Notes under the pieces: model-generated
The model's input: the letters and a program-made list of their open reading frames with translations, nothing else
Told to the model about the DNA's origin: nothing
The model's database searches: none
Part shown: piece by piece, positions 34,191 to 43,640 of the stretch
Position numbering within the stretch: position 1 is the stretch's first letter
How the letters are laid out: the number at the start of each line of letters is the position of its first letter
Translations under genes and position numbers: made by a program
From: an uncultured Massilia sp.
GTDB lineage: Bacteria; Pseudomonadota; Gammaproteobacteria; Burkholderiales; Burkholderiaceae_D
DNA: 63,500 nt
Assembly (NCBI GenBank): GCA_913778765.1
Contig: CAJYXO010000145.1
Coordinates: forward strand, 1-63,500
Direction: 5' to 3'

Positions 34191-34348
34191 ATTCGGGGTC
34201 AGATCACTTTTCTGATCAAGGTTTTTGAGGAACTGTGCGCAAGCGCCGCAGCGTCGTCACTGCCGGGATGGCAAACGACCGGCAGGTTTTTGGCCTCGGC
34301 TTCTTGCATCCGATCATTTGCCAAAAAATATGCTCTGACCCCGAATTT
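34189..34348. mobile_element. 160-base MITE-like element with 15-base terminal inverted repeats
   Basis: AAATTCGGGGTCAGA (34189-34203) and TCTGACCCCGAATTT (34334-34348) are perfect inverted ends around about 130 bases that encode nothing recognisable. The inside holds a CTGCCGG/CCGGCAG hairpin. The ends belong to the GGGGTCAGAC family. The element fills the gap from the flgL stop to the PH-domain gene. No target-site duplication is evident. Confidence 0.65.
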
Positions 34349-34356
34349 TGCCCGCC

Positions 34357-34887
34357 ATGAGCCCAGACCCCACCGCCATCCACGCCCGCTTCAACCCGCT
34401 GATCAAGCCCTTCCTGGTGATGAAGATCGGCTTCACGATGGCCTGCACGGTGGTCGGCATCCCGCTGGCGATCGTCTGGTTCCTGGGCGTCGGCCGCTGG
34501 TGGGCCCAGCATTATTTCGACCGGCTCGAATGCCAGCTCGGCGAGCGCCACATCCGCTTCCGCAAGGGCATCCTGGTCACCACCGAAAAAACGATTCCGC
34601 TCGAGAACATCCAGGACGTGACCTTCGTCGAAGGCCCGATCCTGCGCCATTTCCACCTCAGCACCCTGAAATTCGAGACCGCGGGCCACAGCGTCGGCCA
34701 GGCCTCGGACATGCACCTGACCGGCATCATCGACGCCCAGGCTTTCCGCGCGCAGATCATGCAGGCGCGGGAAGCCTTGCGCCATCCGCCATCATCCGGC
34801 AGCGAAAAGGACGAGCAGATGATCGTGCTGCGCGCGATCGAAGCGAAGCTGGGCGAGATTGCCGACCTGCTGCGCGCCAGGCCGTAG
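34357..34887 (+). CDS. bacterial PH-domain (bPH2/DUF304) membrane protein
   Basis: The 176-residue protein has one hydrophobic hairpin near the N terminus (about 18-46, MKIGFTMACTVVGIPLAIVWFLGVGRWW). A bPH2-type beta domain follows (YFDRLECQLGERHIRFRKGILVTTEKTIPLENIQDVTFVEGPILRHFHLSTLKFETAG), then a charged helical tail. Such proteins are common but their roles are mostly unknown. The ATG at 34357 was chosen over an in-frame TTG at 34348 that lies in the repeat. It converges on the next gene with only 6 bases between. Confidence 0.8.
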   Translation: MSPDPTAIHARFNPLIKPFLVMKIGFTMACTVVGIPLAIVWFLGVGRWWAQHYFDRLECQLGERHIRFRKGILVTTEKTIPLENIQDVTFVEGPILRHFHLSTLKFETAGHSVGQASDMHLTGIIDAQAFRAQIMQAREALRHPPSSGSEKDEQMIVLRAIEAKLGEIADLLRARP

Positions 34888-34893
34888 GCGGCG

Positions 34894-35544
34894 TCACCTG
34901 GTCGCTTGAATGTAGCGCCTGAGCGCGCCATCCGCCGGTTGCTCGAATGCCCAGTTGTAGTACTCGGCCGAGGGGTCCACGAGACTCTGCACGATAGCGA
35001 CCCCGATGGCGGTGCCTACCGCGGATTGTGCGATGCTTGCTCCCGGCACCGAATGCTGCACTACCGGCGCCACGCTCTCCTGCACCGCCAACGGATCGGC
35101 CGGGAGGCCCGGCAGCGTGTCCAGTTCGGCGTCCTGTGGCGGCTGCAGCCCTTTGAAGATCTTGAAGATGCGGGCAGGACTATTCGGGTCGGCCGGCAGG
35201 AAGATGCCGCAGTTGGAAGCCAGGGGCTTGTTCACGATCGACGAGGGGACCGCCCAGCCTGACTTCACTGCCATGCTCCTGAAGCAGGCATGGGGGCCCA
35301 CGTAATAAACGCCCTGGGCATCTTCGCGTGCCGCCTTGTAGGTGCCGGCAAGCAAGGTAAGATCTTTTTCGCCCGCACTGCTGGCGTTCTTGAAACGGTA
35401 TTCGCGAACTTCGAGAAACGCTTCTCGGTCGATCGGCTTGGAGTTCTGATAGATGCCGCCGGCGCACCCGCTCAACATCAATAAAGGGACTGCAAGCCGG
35501 CACGAAACGGCAAGGAATTTTATCTGCATGTGCATTGTGTTCAA
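34894..35544 (-). CDS. lipoprotein of unknown function
   Basis: The 216-residue product starts with a lipoprotein signal (MQIKFLAVSCRLAVPLLMLSGC), so the mature protein begins at that Cys. Three in-frame ATGs (35544, 35535, 35529) precede it and none has a clear ribosome site. The rest has no motif I recognise: a YKAAREDAQGVYYVGPHACF block, two further cysteines, a Gly/Ala-rich hydrophobic stretch (IAQSAVGTAIGVAIVQSLV) near the C terminus. It lies between the flg and fli operons but nothing ties it to flagella. Confidence 0.75.
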   Translation of the reverse strand: MNTMHMQIKFLAVSCRLAVPLLMLSGCAGGIYQNSKPIDREAFLEVREYRFKNASSAGEKDLTLLAGTYKAAREDAQGVYYVGPHACFRSMAVKSGWAVPSSIVNKPLASNCGIFLPADPNSPARIFKIFKGLQPPQDAELDTLPGLPADPLAVQESVAPVVQHSVPGASIAQSAVGTAIGVAIVQSLVDPSAEYYNWAFEQPADGALRRYIQATR

Positions 35545-35584
35545 AGGGAACTAAATTCTTGTCGGTACAAGTTTTTGTTTCCCA

Positions 35585-35614
35585 ATAGTAAATTGAACGT
35601 CAAGGCTATTGCAA
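35585..35614 (-). promoter_or_regulatory. possible sigma-70 promoter of the lipoprotein gene
   Basis: On the minus strand TTGCAA (35609-35614) and TACTAT (35585-35590) are 18 bases apart in an AT-rich gap, about 40 bases before the first ATG. A 14-base palindrome GCAGATCGATCTGC (35632-35645) lies just beyond, directly after the fliR stop. Confidence 0.4.
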
Positions 35615-35646
35615 TATATTTGCAGAATCCGGCAGATCGATCTGCG

Positions 35647-36486
35647 TCAGGATGCCGGCACAATGGTTACCGGCGGCGCCGGCGGCCTGGGCTGCCCCGG
35701 CCGCTCGCCGCCGGTGCGCGGAATCCGGCGGCTCGCTTCGATCCCCTGGTTGAACAGGTTCTGCAGCGGCGTGCCGAGGTAGGGCAGGGTGATGCTGATG
35801 ATGAGGAAGCCGGCGCCCAGGGTGATCGGGAAGCCGATGCCGAACAGGTTCAGCTGCGGCGCGGCGCGGGTCAGGATCGCCAGCGCGACGTTCGTGATCA
35901 GCATGGCGGCGACGATCGGCAGGCCGATCTGCAGGCCGGCCGAGAAGATGCGGCCGCCCCAGCGCACCATCTCCAGCGGGGCCGCCAGCGACATCGGGGT
36001 GCCGGAGATCGGCAGCGTGTAGAAGCTCTCGACCAGCGCCTGGATCAGTACCAGGTGGGCGTTCATGGCCAGGAAGGCCATGGTCGCGACCAGCGCCAGG
36101 AACTGGCTGATGGCCGAGTTGCGGCCGGCGGAGCTCGGGTCGTAGAAGGTGGCGAAGCCGAAGCCCATGGTCGAACTAGAGACTTCGCCGGCGAATTCGA
36201 TGGCGGCGAACACCAGGCGCAGCGCGAAGCCCATCGACACGCCGATCAGCGTCTCCTGCGCCAGGATCAGGATGCCGGCCCAGGAAGTGGGGTCGACCGC
36301 GGGAATGGTGGGAATGGTCGGCGCGACGATGGACGCCAGCAGCACGCCGAGGCTCAGCTTGATCAGCATCGGCACGCCGGTATTGCCGAACACCGGCGCC
36401 GCCGCCACCAGGCCGAGGATGCGCGTCAGGGGCCACAGCAGGCCGCCGATCCAGGCATACAGCTCGGTCGTGGTGAAGCTGATCAT
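35647..36486 (-). CDS. fliR: flagellar export gate protein FliR
   Basis: The 279-residue polytopic membrane protein is of usual size with a Pro/Arg-rich C-terminal tail. Family blocks are ALRLVFAAIEFAGEVSSSTMGFGFATFYDPSS and PLEMVRWGGRIFSAGLQIGLPIVAAMLITNVALAILTRAAPQLN. With FliP and FliQ it makes the core of the export gate. It is the last gene of the fliLMNOPQR group; 10 bases separate it from fliQ. Confidence 0.96.
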   Translation of the reverse strand: MISFTTTELYAWIGGLLWPLTRILGLVAAAPVFGNTGVPMLIKLSLGVLLASIVAPTIPTIPAVDPTSWAGILILAQETLIGVSMGFALRLVFAAIEFAGEVSSSTMGFGFATFYDPSSAGRNSAISQFLALVATMAFLAMNAHLVLIQALVESFYTLPISGTPMSLAAPLEMVRWGGRIFSAGLQIGLPIVAAMLITNVALAILTRAAPQLNLFGIGFPITLGAGFLIISITLPYLGTPLQNLFNQGIEASRRIPRTGGERPGQPRPPAPPVTIVPAS

Positions 36487-36496
36487 CTGAAAGAGA

Positions 36497-36766
36497 TCAC
36501 CCGATCAACCCGGGAATCCCGGTGAACACGCCGCGCATGTAGTCCGTCATCACGGTCAGCATCCATGGACCGGCCAGCACCAGGGCGACGAACACGCCGA
36601 CCAGCTTGGGGATGAAGGACAGGGTCTGTTCGTTGATCGAGGTGGCGGCCTGGAAGATGCTGACCACCAGGCCGATGATCAGGGCCACCAGCAGCAGCGG
36701 CGCCGACACCATCAGGGTGACTTCCATGGCCGAGCGGCCCATCGCGATGACGGTTTCCGGCGTCAT
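36497..36766 (-). CDS. fliQ: flagellar export gate protein FliQ
   Basis: The 89-residue protein has two transmembrane helices (about 15-38 and 50-72) and the family core LLLVALIIGLVVSIFQAATSINEQTLSFIPKLVGV. It is preceded by GGAGAG and lies 9 bases after fliP. Confidence 0.96.
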   Translation of the reverse strand: MTPETVIAMGRSAMEVTLMVSAPLLLVALIIGLVVSIFQAATSINEQTLSFIPKLVGVFVALVLAGPWMLTVMTDYMRGVFTGIPGLIG

Positions 36767-36775
36767 GCTCTCTCC

Positions 36776-37525
36776 TTAATTGAAACTCTGGGACAAGGAT
36801 CCCAGCAGCAGCTGCCAGCCGTCGACCAGCACGAACAGCATCAGCTTCATCGGCAGCGAGATCACGGCCGGCGACATCATCATCATACCCATCGACATCA
36901 GCACCGACGCCACCACCATGTCGATGATGAGGAAGGGGATGAAGATCGCGAAGCCGATCTGGAAGGCGGTCTTCAGTTCGCTGGTGATGAAGGCCGGGAT
37001 CAGGACCCGCAGCGGCACGTCGTCCGGGCCCTGCAGCGCCGGCGTGCGCGAGATCTTCACGAACAGCGCCAGGTCCGACTGGCGGGTCTGTTTCAGCATG
37101 AAGCCCTTCAGCGGCGCCGCGGCCTTGTCCATCGCCTCGCCCATCTGGATGCGGTTTTCCTGCAGCGGCACGTAGGCTTCGGTGTAGATGCGATCGAAAG
37201 TCGGGCCCATCACGAACAGGGTCAGGAACAGCGCCAGGCCGACCATCACCTGGTTCGGCGGCGCGGTCTGGGTGCCGAGCGCCTGGCGCAGCAGCGACAG
37301 CACGATGATGATGCGGGTAAAACTCGTCATCATCAGGAGGGCGGCCGGGATGAAGGTCAGCGCCGTCATCAGGAGCAGGGTCTGGACCGGCAGCGAATAC
37401 GCGGTGCCGCCGCCCGGCGCGGGGCTGGTGGTGAAGGCGGGGATGGCGGGCGCTGCGATGGCGGCCGTGGCTGCGGCCAGCGATACGGCGATCAGGCCGC
37501 CCGCCAGGAGTGTTTTTTTGCGCAT
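36776..37525 (-). CDS. fliP: flagellar export gate protein FliP
   Basis: The 249-residue protein has a cleavable-type signal ([27 protein letters not shown]), as known for FliP. Family blocks follow: [53 protein letters not shown] and [32 protein letters not shown]. It assembles with FliO help into the FliPQR pore. Confidence 0.97.
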   Translation of the reverse strand: MRKKTLLAGGLIAVSLAAATAAIAAPAIPAFTTSPAPGGGTAYSLPVQTLLLMTALTFIPAALLMMTSFTRIIIVLSLLRQALGTQTAPPNQVMVGLALFLTLFVMGPTFDRIYTEAYVPLQENRIQMGEAMDKAAAPLKGFMLKQTRQSDLALFVKISRTPALQGPDDVPLRVLIPAFITSELKTAFQIGFAIFIPFLIIDMVVASVLMSMGMMMMSPAVISLPMKLMLFVLVDGWQLLLGSLSQSFN

Positions 37526-37534
37526 CGGTGCTGC

Positions 37535-38230
37535 TTATTTACGTTTGTCGATGGTCTGCTTCAGCCAGTCGGCGAAGCTGTTCGCCGGCTGCGCATGAGG
37601 CGCCAGCGTAGCACCGGTCGCGGCGGCATCGGCGCTCTCTTGTTTGGGCATGGTGGCCAGCGCATTGATGCGGCCGGGCGAAGCGCCGACCACGATCCAC
37701 TGGTTGCCGACTTCGACCACCAGCACGCGTTCGCGTCCGCCCAGGTTGAGCGAGCCGACCACGCGCATGTTGGCGCTGCCGCCCATCGCTTTCGGGCCGT
37801 AGCGCTTCAGGAACCAGGCCAGGGCGCCGAGCACGCCCAGCACGACGATCAGGGCGAACAGGGTCTGCAGCAGGCTGCCGGTGGCCGAGCCGGCGGGCAT
37901 CGTGACCGGGCCGGCGGCCGGCGGCACGGGCTGGCGGTTGGCGGCGCCGCCGCCGACGGTGGTCTCGGGCGCGGCCGGGCTGGCCGGATCGAGGACCGGG
38001 GCGTTCGCGGCCGGCGCAGGGACGGTGGCCGGCGCGCCGGCGGGGGCAGGCTGCGGGACGACGGGCGGGACGGCGGAAGAGGGCGCTGCAGCCGCGGCAG
38101 GCGCGGTCGACAAAGCAGGCGCAGCGGACGACGAAGAAGGCGAAGCGGCCGCGCCGCCCGGCTGGGCCGCGCCGGCCGCCAGCGGCAGCGTGAGGAAGAG
38201 GAGGGTCGGCAGGCGCGCGCTTGTCGTCAT
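37535..38230 (-). CDS. fliO: flagellar biogenesis protein FliO
   Basis: FliO assists FliP assembly. This form is 231 residues, longer than common FliO. A signal-like start is followed by about 95 residues of Ala/Pro/Ser-rich disordered sequence, one transmembrane helix (SLLQTLFALIVVLGVLGALAWFL, about 137-159) and the cytoplasmic FliO domain (MRVVGSLNLGGRERVLVVEVGNQWIVVGAS). The ATG overlaps the fliN stop in an ATGA. Confidence 0.93.
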   Translation of the reverse strand: MTTSARLPTLLFLTLPLAAGAAQPGGAAASPSSSSAAPALSTAPAAAAAPSSAVPPVVPQPAPAGAPATVPAPAANAPVLDPASPAAPETTVGGGAANRQPVPPAAGPVTMPAGSATGSLLQTLFALIVVLGVLGALAWFLKRYGPKAMGGSANMRVVGSLNLGGRERVLVVEVGNQWIVVGASPGRINALATMPKQESADAAATGATLAPHAQPANSFADWLKQTIDKRK

Positions 38231-38652
38231 TTATTCAGTTTGCGGATACGCTCGGACGGCGTGATGATGTCGGTGAGGCGGATGCCGAACTTGTCGTTCA
38301 CGACCACCACCTCGCCCTGGGCGATCAGGCAGCCGTTCACGAGCACGTCCATCGGCTCGCCGGCCAGGCCGTCCAGTTCCACCACCGAGCCCTGCGCGAG
38401 CTGCAGCAGGTTCTTGATGGCGATCTTGGTGCGTCCCAGCTCCACCGTCAACTGTACCGGGATATCGAGGATGAAGTCGATATCGTTCGGCGTGTCCGGA
38501 CGGGCGCCCTTGTTCGAAAAGTCCTGGAACACGGCGGTGCTGGCCGCCTGCTGCTGGCTCGCGAGCGCAGCCGCTTCCGCGGCCGCCTGTTCGGCGATCG
38601 CCGCGCCCCAATCGTCGTCGAGGCTGCTCTGGTCGTCTTGCGTGTCGGACAT
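38227..38652 (-). CDS. fliN: flagellar motor switch protein FliN
   Basis: The 141-residue C-ring component has a variable acidic/Ala/Gln N terminus and the SpoA domain (about 55-138): IPVQLTVELGRTKIAIKNLLQLAQGSVVELDGLAGEPMDVLVNGCLIAQGEVVVVNDKFGIRLTDI. Length and position between fliM and fliO are standard. Confidence 0.97.
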   Translation of the reverse strand: MSDTQDDQSSLDDDWGAAIAEQAAAEAAALASQQQAASTAVFQDFSNKGARPDTPNDIDFILDIPVQLTVELGRTKIAIKNLLQLAQGSVVELDGLAGEPMDVLVNGCLIAQGEVVVVNDKFGIRLTDIITPSERIRKLNK

Positions 38653-38680
38653 GGAAGTTCTCCGATATTCCTAATACGTG

Positions 38681-39664
38681 TTACTTGTTGAAGGTTTCGC
38701 TGTTGGCGATCAGTTTTTCGACTTTCAGGGCGTATTGTCCGTTGGACACGCCGTAAGTGCAGTCCATCACCGGCACCCCGTCCACGGTCGCCTGCAGGGT
38801 TTCCGGCACCGAGATCGGGATCACGTCGCCGACCTTCATGTTCAGGATTTCGTCGAAGTTCGCCTTGCCATGGCCGAGCACCGCCACCAGTTCCACTTCG
38901 GCCACCTGGATCTGCTGCGTCAGCAGGCGGATCCAGCGCTTGTCCACTTCCAGGGCCTCGCCCTGGATGCTGGACGTCAGCGCATCGCGGATCGGTTCGA
39001 TCATCGAGTAGGGCATGCAGAAGTGGATCTGGCCCGACACCGAACCGAGCTCGATGGTGAAGGTGGACGATACCACGACTTCGTTCGGGGTGGCGATGTT
39101 CGCGAACTGCGTGTTCATCTCCGAACGGATGTACTCGAATTCGATCGGATACACCGGTTCCCAGGACTTGGCATAGGCCTCGAACACGATGTCGAGAATG
39201 CGCATGATGATGCGCTGCTCGGTCTGGGTGAAGTCGCGGCCTTCCACGCGGGTGTGGAAGCGGCCGTCGCCGCCGAACAGGTTGTCGACCAGCAAGAACA
39301 CCAGGCCCGGATCGAAGACCATCAGCGCGGTACCGCGCAGCGGCTTCATGTGGATCAGGTTCAGGTTGGTCGGCACCACCAGGTTGCGGATGAATTCGCT
39401 GTACTTCGACACGCGCACCGAGCCCACCGAGACCTCGGCGCTGCGGCGCAGAAAGTTGAACAGGCCGACCCGCAGATACCTGGCGAAACGCTCGTTGATG
39501 ATCTCGAGCGTCGGCATGCGGCCGCGGACGATCCGCTCCTGCGTTGCCAGGTTATAGGTGCGGACTCCCGAGGTGTCTTCAGGCGCCGCGACGTCGTCCT
39601 GATCGCCGTTGACCCCCTTGAGGAGGGCATCGACTTCTTCCTGTGAGAGAAAATTATCGGCCAT
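38681..39664 (-). CDS. fliM: flagellar motor switch protein FliM
   Basis: The 327-residue C-ring protein binds CheY-P through its N terminus. The motif FLSQEEVDALL is at residues 5-15. The middle CheC-like domain and the C-terminal SpoA domain (VAELVAVLGHGKANFDEILNMKVGDVI region) are complete. It starts 26 bases after fliL with no visible break in the operon. Confidence 0.97.
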   Translation of the reverse strand: MADNFLSQEEVDALLKGVNGDQDDVAAPEDTSGVRTYNLATQERIVRGRMPTLEIINERFARYLRVGLFNFLRRSAEVSVGSVRVSKYSEFIRNLVVPTNLNLIHMKPLRGTALMVFDPGLVFLLVDNLFGGDGRFHTRVEGRDFTQTEQRIIMRILDIVFEAYAKSWEPVYPIEFEYIRSEMNTQFANIATPNEVVVSSTFTIELGSVSGQIHFCMPYSMIEPIRDALTSSIQGEALEVDKRWIRLLTQQIQVAEVELVAVLGHGKANFDEILNMKVGDVIPISVPETLQATVDGVPVMDCTYGVSNGQYALKVEKLIANSETFNK

Positions 39665-39690
39665 GCTGCTTTACTGGTGGATAAGGCTGA

Positions 39691-40230
39691 TTACTGGATG
39701 ATGAATTCGGTGAACAGGACGTCCGAGACTTCCTGTTCGTCGCCATGCTCGTTGAACGGGGTCTTCACCGCGGCCAGGATCTCGCCCGCGAGCTGCTGCT
39801 TGCCTTCGACCGTGTTGATCTCGGAGGCTTTCTTGCCCGACAGGAGCAGCAGCACGCGGCTGCGCACCTTGGCCATGTTGTTCTTGATGAGCTCGACCTG
39901 TTCCGGGCCGTCGATCTGCAGGGTAAAGGCGACGCGCAGGTACTGGTCGCCATTTTCCGGCTGCAGGTTGACGGTGAAGGCGTCGATCGGCAGATACTCG
40001 GGCGGATGCTCTTCCTTCTTTTTCTTCTTGCTGCTGCTGTGCTCTTTCTTGGCCGGCTCGGCGCCTTCGTCCGCGCTGCCGTGCAGGAAGTACCAGCCGG
40101 CGCCGCCGCCCAGGCCGAGCACGAGCACGGCCGCGCCGATCATGATGAACAGCTTGCTCTTGCCGCCTGCTGCCGGCGCCGCCGCTGCTTCCGCTTTCGG
40201 ATCAGCTTTCATTTTTGGATTCGCTTTCAA
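39691..40230 (-). CDS. fliL: flagellar basal body-associated protein FliL
   Basis: The 179-residue protein has a lysine-rich start, one transmembrane helix (LFIMIGAAVLVLGLGGGAGWYFL), a lysine/serine/glutamate linker and the periplasmic FliL domain (LPIDAFTVNLQPENGDQYLRVAFTLQIDGPEQVELIKNNMAKVRSRVLLLLSGKKASEI). It surrounds the stator. The TTG at 40230 follows GAGG at short distance and is preferred; an ATG at 40212 is the alternative. Upstream, CCCGATAA resembles a sigma-28 -10 but lacks a TAAA partner. Confidence 0.93.
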   Translation of the reverse strand: MKANPKMKADPKAEAAAAPAAGGKSKLFIMIGAAVLVLGLGGGAGWYFLHGSADEGAEPAKKEHSSSKKKKKEEHPPEYLPIDAFTVNLQPENGDQYLRVAFTLQIDGPEQVELIKNNMAKVRSRVLLLLSGKKASEINTVEGKQQLAGEILAAVKTPFNEHGDEQEVSDVLFTEFIIQ

Positions 40231-40378
40231 GATACCTCGGTCCCGCTGTGGATCGTCCCGTCATTATGTCATTATCGGGAAAAAGTGAGCAGAAGCAATT
40301 GTGGAAAAGAGGGAGGAACGGGCGCTATCTCGTTGTTTCTTGATGGATTTGTTGGCGATGTGGCCATGATCGGTGGGT

Positions 40379-40401
40379 GCGTGGGCGCGGTGTGCCCACG
40401 C
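40379..40401. terminator. hairpin directly after fliK
   Basis: GCGTGGGC (40379-40386) pairs with GCCCACGC (40394-40401) over a 7-base loop, 5 bases beyond the fliK stop. No T tract follows on the minus strand, so it may be a degraded GTGGGCTC-type repeat or a weak terminator separating fliK from fliL. Confidence 0.5.
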
Positions 40402-40406
40402 GAAGC

Positions 40407-41750
40407 TTACGCGAAGGTGTCCACCATCCCGCGGTCGCCCAGCACCGCCGTGCGCGTCACCGTGCGTGCTGCCGGCTCGTCCGCCGCATTGCCGTCGTCG
40501 CCGCGGCCGCGGCCATTGCCATTGCCGCCAAAGCCGCCATTGTTGCGCGCCGCCTGTTCCTGGGCCTGGCGGTTGTCCGGCATGCCGGCATTGACGCTGG
40601 CGTTACCCAGCGCGATGCCGCTCTCGCTCATCATTTCGCGCAGGCGCGGCAGGGCGTTCTCGAGGGCCTGGCGCACTTCTTCCTGGTTGGCGGAGAAGGT
40701 CACGCTGGCCTGGTCGTTGTTCACCGACAGCACCACCTGCAGCGGCCCCAGGTCCGGCGGGTTCAGCGTCAGCGAAGCGGTCTGTTCTTCGCTGCCGACC
40801 ATGTAGACGACCTTCTGGCCGACCTGGTTTTCCCAGGCTTCGGTGCCGACCTGCGCGCTCAGCTCGTCGGCCGCGGCCGCCGCTGCCTGCACGGCCTGCA
40901 TCACGGCGGGCTGGGCCTGGGTCAGCCCGGCGATGGCCACCGGCTCGCGCGCGCTCGCAGTCTCGCGCGCCTGCTGCAGGGCCAGCGCGGCGGCGTCCAG
41001 CGCGGCGTCGGCCTGCACCGGCCCGCCTTTCAGGCCGAGCGCGCGCGGATCGAAACCGGCCTTGTCGGCGGTATCGGCCACGGCCAGGCGCTTGTCGCCC
41101 GCGGCCAGGCCGGCGCCTGCCGCCGCCAGGGCCGGATTGCTCAGCGCCTTGGTGTCGCTGAAGGTCTTGCCGACGGCAGCGCCGCCATCCCTGGCGATCG
41201 ATTTCAGCGCGGTCTGCAGGGCCGCCAGCTGGGCGGCGTCGCCGCGCTTGCCCTTGCCGGCCGCGCCGCCGAGGGCGTCGAAGGCCTGGGCCGCGGCGCC
41301 GGTCTTGCCGTCGGCGGGCGCGGCCTGGGCCGGCTGCTGCAGGCTGGCCATCAGGGCCAGCATGGCGTTGGCCGGATCGCCGGCCTGGGCCGACGGTTCA
41401 TCGGCGCTGCCGTCCTCGCTGTCCGCATCCTTGGCGTCGGCCTGGTCGGCCTTGTCGGCGCTGGCCGGTTTGGACGCATCTTCCGTTTTCGCGGCCGGCC
41501 GCGGCGCGGCGTCGTCGGGCTGGGCCGGCTTGTCGGCGGCCTGCGGCTTCGGCGCGTCCGCTTTCGGGGCGACGGGTGCAGGCGCAGGCGCCGGCTCGGG
41601 TTGGCGCAGCGCCATTTCGTTCGACAGCATGGCGCCGAAGCTGGCGCCGCCCTGGGCGTTGTCGGCGTTGTTGCCGTTGCCGTTGCGCTGGGCCGGCGCC
41701 GGGCCGGTCGTGCTCAGCAGGTTCTGAAGGGGATTGGTCTGCATAGTCAT
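40407..41750 (-). CDS. fliK: flagellar hook-length control protein FliK
   Basis: The 447-residue protein is Ala/Asp/Pro-rich and largely disordered at the N-terminal side. The C-terminal Flg_hook domain follows (about 300-400): WENQVGQKVVYMVGSEEQTASLTLNPPDLGPLQVVLSVNNDQASVTFSANQEEVRQALENALPRLREMM. It measures hook length and signals FlhB-C to switch substrates. Its ATG overlaps the fliJ stop in an ATGA. Confidence 0.94.
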   Translation of the reverse strand: MTMQTNPLQNLLSTTGPAPAQRNGNGNNADNAQGGASFGAMLSNEMALRQPEPAPAPAPVAPKADAPKPQAADKPAQPDDAAPRPAAKTEDASKPASADKADQADAKDADSEDGSADEPSAQAGDPANAMLALMASLQQPAQAAPADGKTGAAAQAFDALGGAAGKGKRGDAAQLAALQTALKSIARDGGAAVGKTFSDTKALSNPALAAAGAGLAAGDKRLAVADTADKAGFDPRALGLKGGPVQADAALDAAALALQQARETASAREPVAIAGLTQAQPAVMQAVQAAAAAADELSAQVGTEAWENQVGQKVVYMVGSEEQTASLTLNPPDLGPLQVVLSVNNDQASVTFSANQEEVRQALENALPRLREMMSESGIALGNASVNAGMPDNRQAQEQAARNNGGFGGNGNGRGRGDDGNAADEPAARTVTRTAVLGDRGMVDTFA

Positions 41751-42187
41751 CGTTTGAAGCGTGCGGAACGGGCCGCGAAGTCATCCATCATTTTCTGGTC
41801 GCGCTTGGTTTCGATGGCCAGCGCCTGGGCCGCCGCGCGTTCGTTCAGGGTGCGGTAGGAGAGGCGCTTGCGCTCGCTGTCCTGCAGGGCCTTGCGCTCA
41901 AGGTCGGCCTTGTACTGCGCATGCTTGATCACTTCCTGCTGGCCGTTCACCGCATTGTCCAGCTTGCCCATGAAGGCCACGAAATTCGCATAGGCGAAGG
42001 GCGTGATGCCGTCGATCTGGGCCTGGTCGAGGCGGTCCGCATAATCCTGGCGGTAACCGATCAGCATTTGCAGCTTCTGCTCCGCCTCCTCGACCGCCTT
42101 CAGCGCCGCGCCCAGGCGCTTGGCGCGGTTGTCCGACTCGCGCTGGGCGAGGTCGATCAGGGTGTCGAGTGCGGATTGATGCGCCAT
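41747..42187 (-). CDS. fliJ: flagellar export protein FliJ
   Basis: The 146-residue protein is one long helical hairpin, the FliJ stalk that couples the FliI ATPase to FlhA. The start ALDTLIDLAQRESDNRAKRLGAALKAVEEAEQKLQML and the basic C terminus fit the family. It lies 37 bases after fliI and overlaps fliK by 4 bases. Confidence 0.92.
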   Translation of the reverse strand: MAHQSALDTLIDLAQRESDNRAKRLGAALKAVEEAEQKLQMLIGYRQDYADRLDQAQIDGITPFAYANFVAFMGKLDNAVNGQQEVIKHAQYKADLERKALQDSERKRLSYRTLNERAAAQALAIETKRDQKMMDDFAARSARFKR

Positions 42188-42224
42188 AGTGACTCGCAGT
42201 ATAGCTGCCGTTGCCAGCAGTCAA

Positions 42225-43640
42225 TTAGCCGAACAGAGAGGTCAATTCCCCCAAGCTCTGCAGCATGTTGGTGTTGTCGTGGATTTCCTGGCAAAGGAAG
42301 GTCTCGATCCGCTCGTGCAGCTGGATCGCCTTGTCCAGCACCGGGTCGGTGCCGGCGACGTAGGCGCCCACGCTGATCAGGTCGCGCGAACGCTCGTAGC
42401 GCGAGTACAGCTGCTTCAGGGTGCGCGCCGCCTGCTGGTGCTCGCGCGTGGTGATGCCGTGCATCGCCCGCGAGATCGACTGTTCGATGTCGATGGCGGG
42501 GTAGTGGCCGGCCTCGGCCAGGCGGCGGTTCAGGACGATGTGGCCGTCCAGGATACCGCGCGCGGCGTCGGCGATCGGGTCCTGCTGGTCGTCGCCTTCC
42601 GACAGCACGGTGTAGAAGGCGGTGATCGAGCCGCCGCCGTCAATGCCGTTGCCGGCGCGTTCGACCAGCACCGGCAGCTTCGCGAACACGGACGGCGGAT
42701 AACCCTTGGTCGCCGGCGGCTCGCCGATCGCCAGCGCGATCTCGCGCTGCGCCTGCGCGTAGCGGGTCAGCGAATCCATGATCAGCATGACGTTCTTGCC
42801 TTCGTCGCGGAAGTGCTCGGCGATGGTGGTGGCATAGGCCGCGCCCTGCATGCGCAGCAGCGGCGGCGAGTCGGCTGGCGCGGCCACGACCACCGAGCGC
42901 GCCAGGCCGTCCTCGCCCAGGATCTGCTCGATGAATTCCTTCACCTCGCGTCCGCGTTCGCCAATCAGGCCGACCACGATCACGTCGGCCGTGGTGTAGC
43001 GCGCGATCATCCCCAGCAGCACCGATTTACCCACGCCGGTACCGGCGAACAGGCCGAGACGCTGGCCGCGGCCGACGGTCAGCATCGAGTTGATGGCGCG
43101 CACGCCCACGTCCAGGGTTTCGGAGATCGGCGCGCGTTCCAAAGGATTGATGGGGCGTGCGTTCAGCGGCCCCATTTCGCTGCTGTCGAGCGCACCCTTG
43201 CCGTCCAGCGGGCGGCCGGCGCCGTCGACCACGCGGCCCAGCAGGCCCCAGCCCACCGGCAAATGGCGCGCGCGGTCCATCGGCCGGCGGCGCGGGTGGT
43301 CGACGCTGCCGGGCTTCGGCACGCTCGGTTCGACCGGGAACACGCGCGAACCGGGCACCACGCCTTCGACGTCGGACTGCGGCATCAGGAACAGGCGCTC
43401 GCCCTCGAAGCCGACCACTTCGGCCTCGATGCGCGCGCCCGAGGCAACCGGAATGGTGCAGGCGCTGCCCACGGCCAGCTTCAGGCCGACGCATTCCATC
43501 ACCAGGCCGGCCACCCGCGTGACGCGGCCCGAGACCTGCATCGGTTCGACAATGTCGATCACGTTGCCGCAGTCCTTCAGGTAGGACTTCCAGCGCGCGG
43601 TGTGACGATCGACGCCGTTCAATTCGCTCACGCCAGCCAT
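42225..43640 (-). CDS. fliI: flagellar export ATPase FliI
   Basis: The 471-residue F1-beta-like ATPase energises export. The Walker A motif is GTGVGKS (about residue 206), the Walker B region is [36 protein letters not shown], and the [17 protein letters not shown] block is intact. It overlaps the end of fliH by 13 bases. Confidence 0.97.
   Translation of the reverse strand: MAGVSELNGVDRHTARWKSYLKDCGNVIDIVEPMQVSGRVTRVAGLVMECVGLKLAVGSACTIPVASGARIEAEVVGFEGERLFLMPQSDVEGVVPGSRVFPVEPSVPKPGSVDHPRRRPMDRARHLPVGWGLLGRVVDGAGRPLDGKGALDSSEMGPLNARPINPLERAPISETLDVGVRAINSMLTVGRGQRLGLFAGTGVGKSVLLGMIARYTTADVIVVGLIGERGREVKEFIEQILGEDGLARSVVVAAPADSPPLLRMQGAAYATTIAEHFRDEGKNVMLIMDSLTRYAQAQREIALAIGEPPATKGYPPSVFAKLPVLVERAGNGIDGGGSITAFYTVLSEGDDQQDPIADAARGILDGHIVLNRRLAEAGHYPAIDIEQSISRAMHGITTREHQQAARTLKQLYSRYERSRDLISVGAYVAGTDPVLDKAIQLHERIETFLCQEIHDNTNMLQSLGELTSLFG

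Noticed and set aside
40231..40260. Sigma-28 promoter for fliL
   Set aside because: A -10-like CCCGATAA is present on the minus strand but the -35 position reads TTGC, not TAAA.
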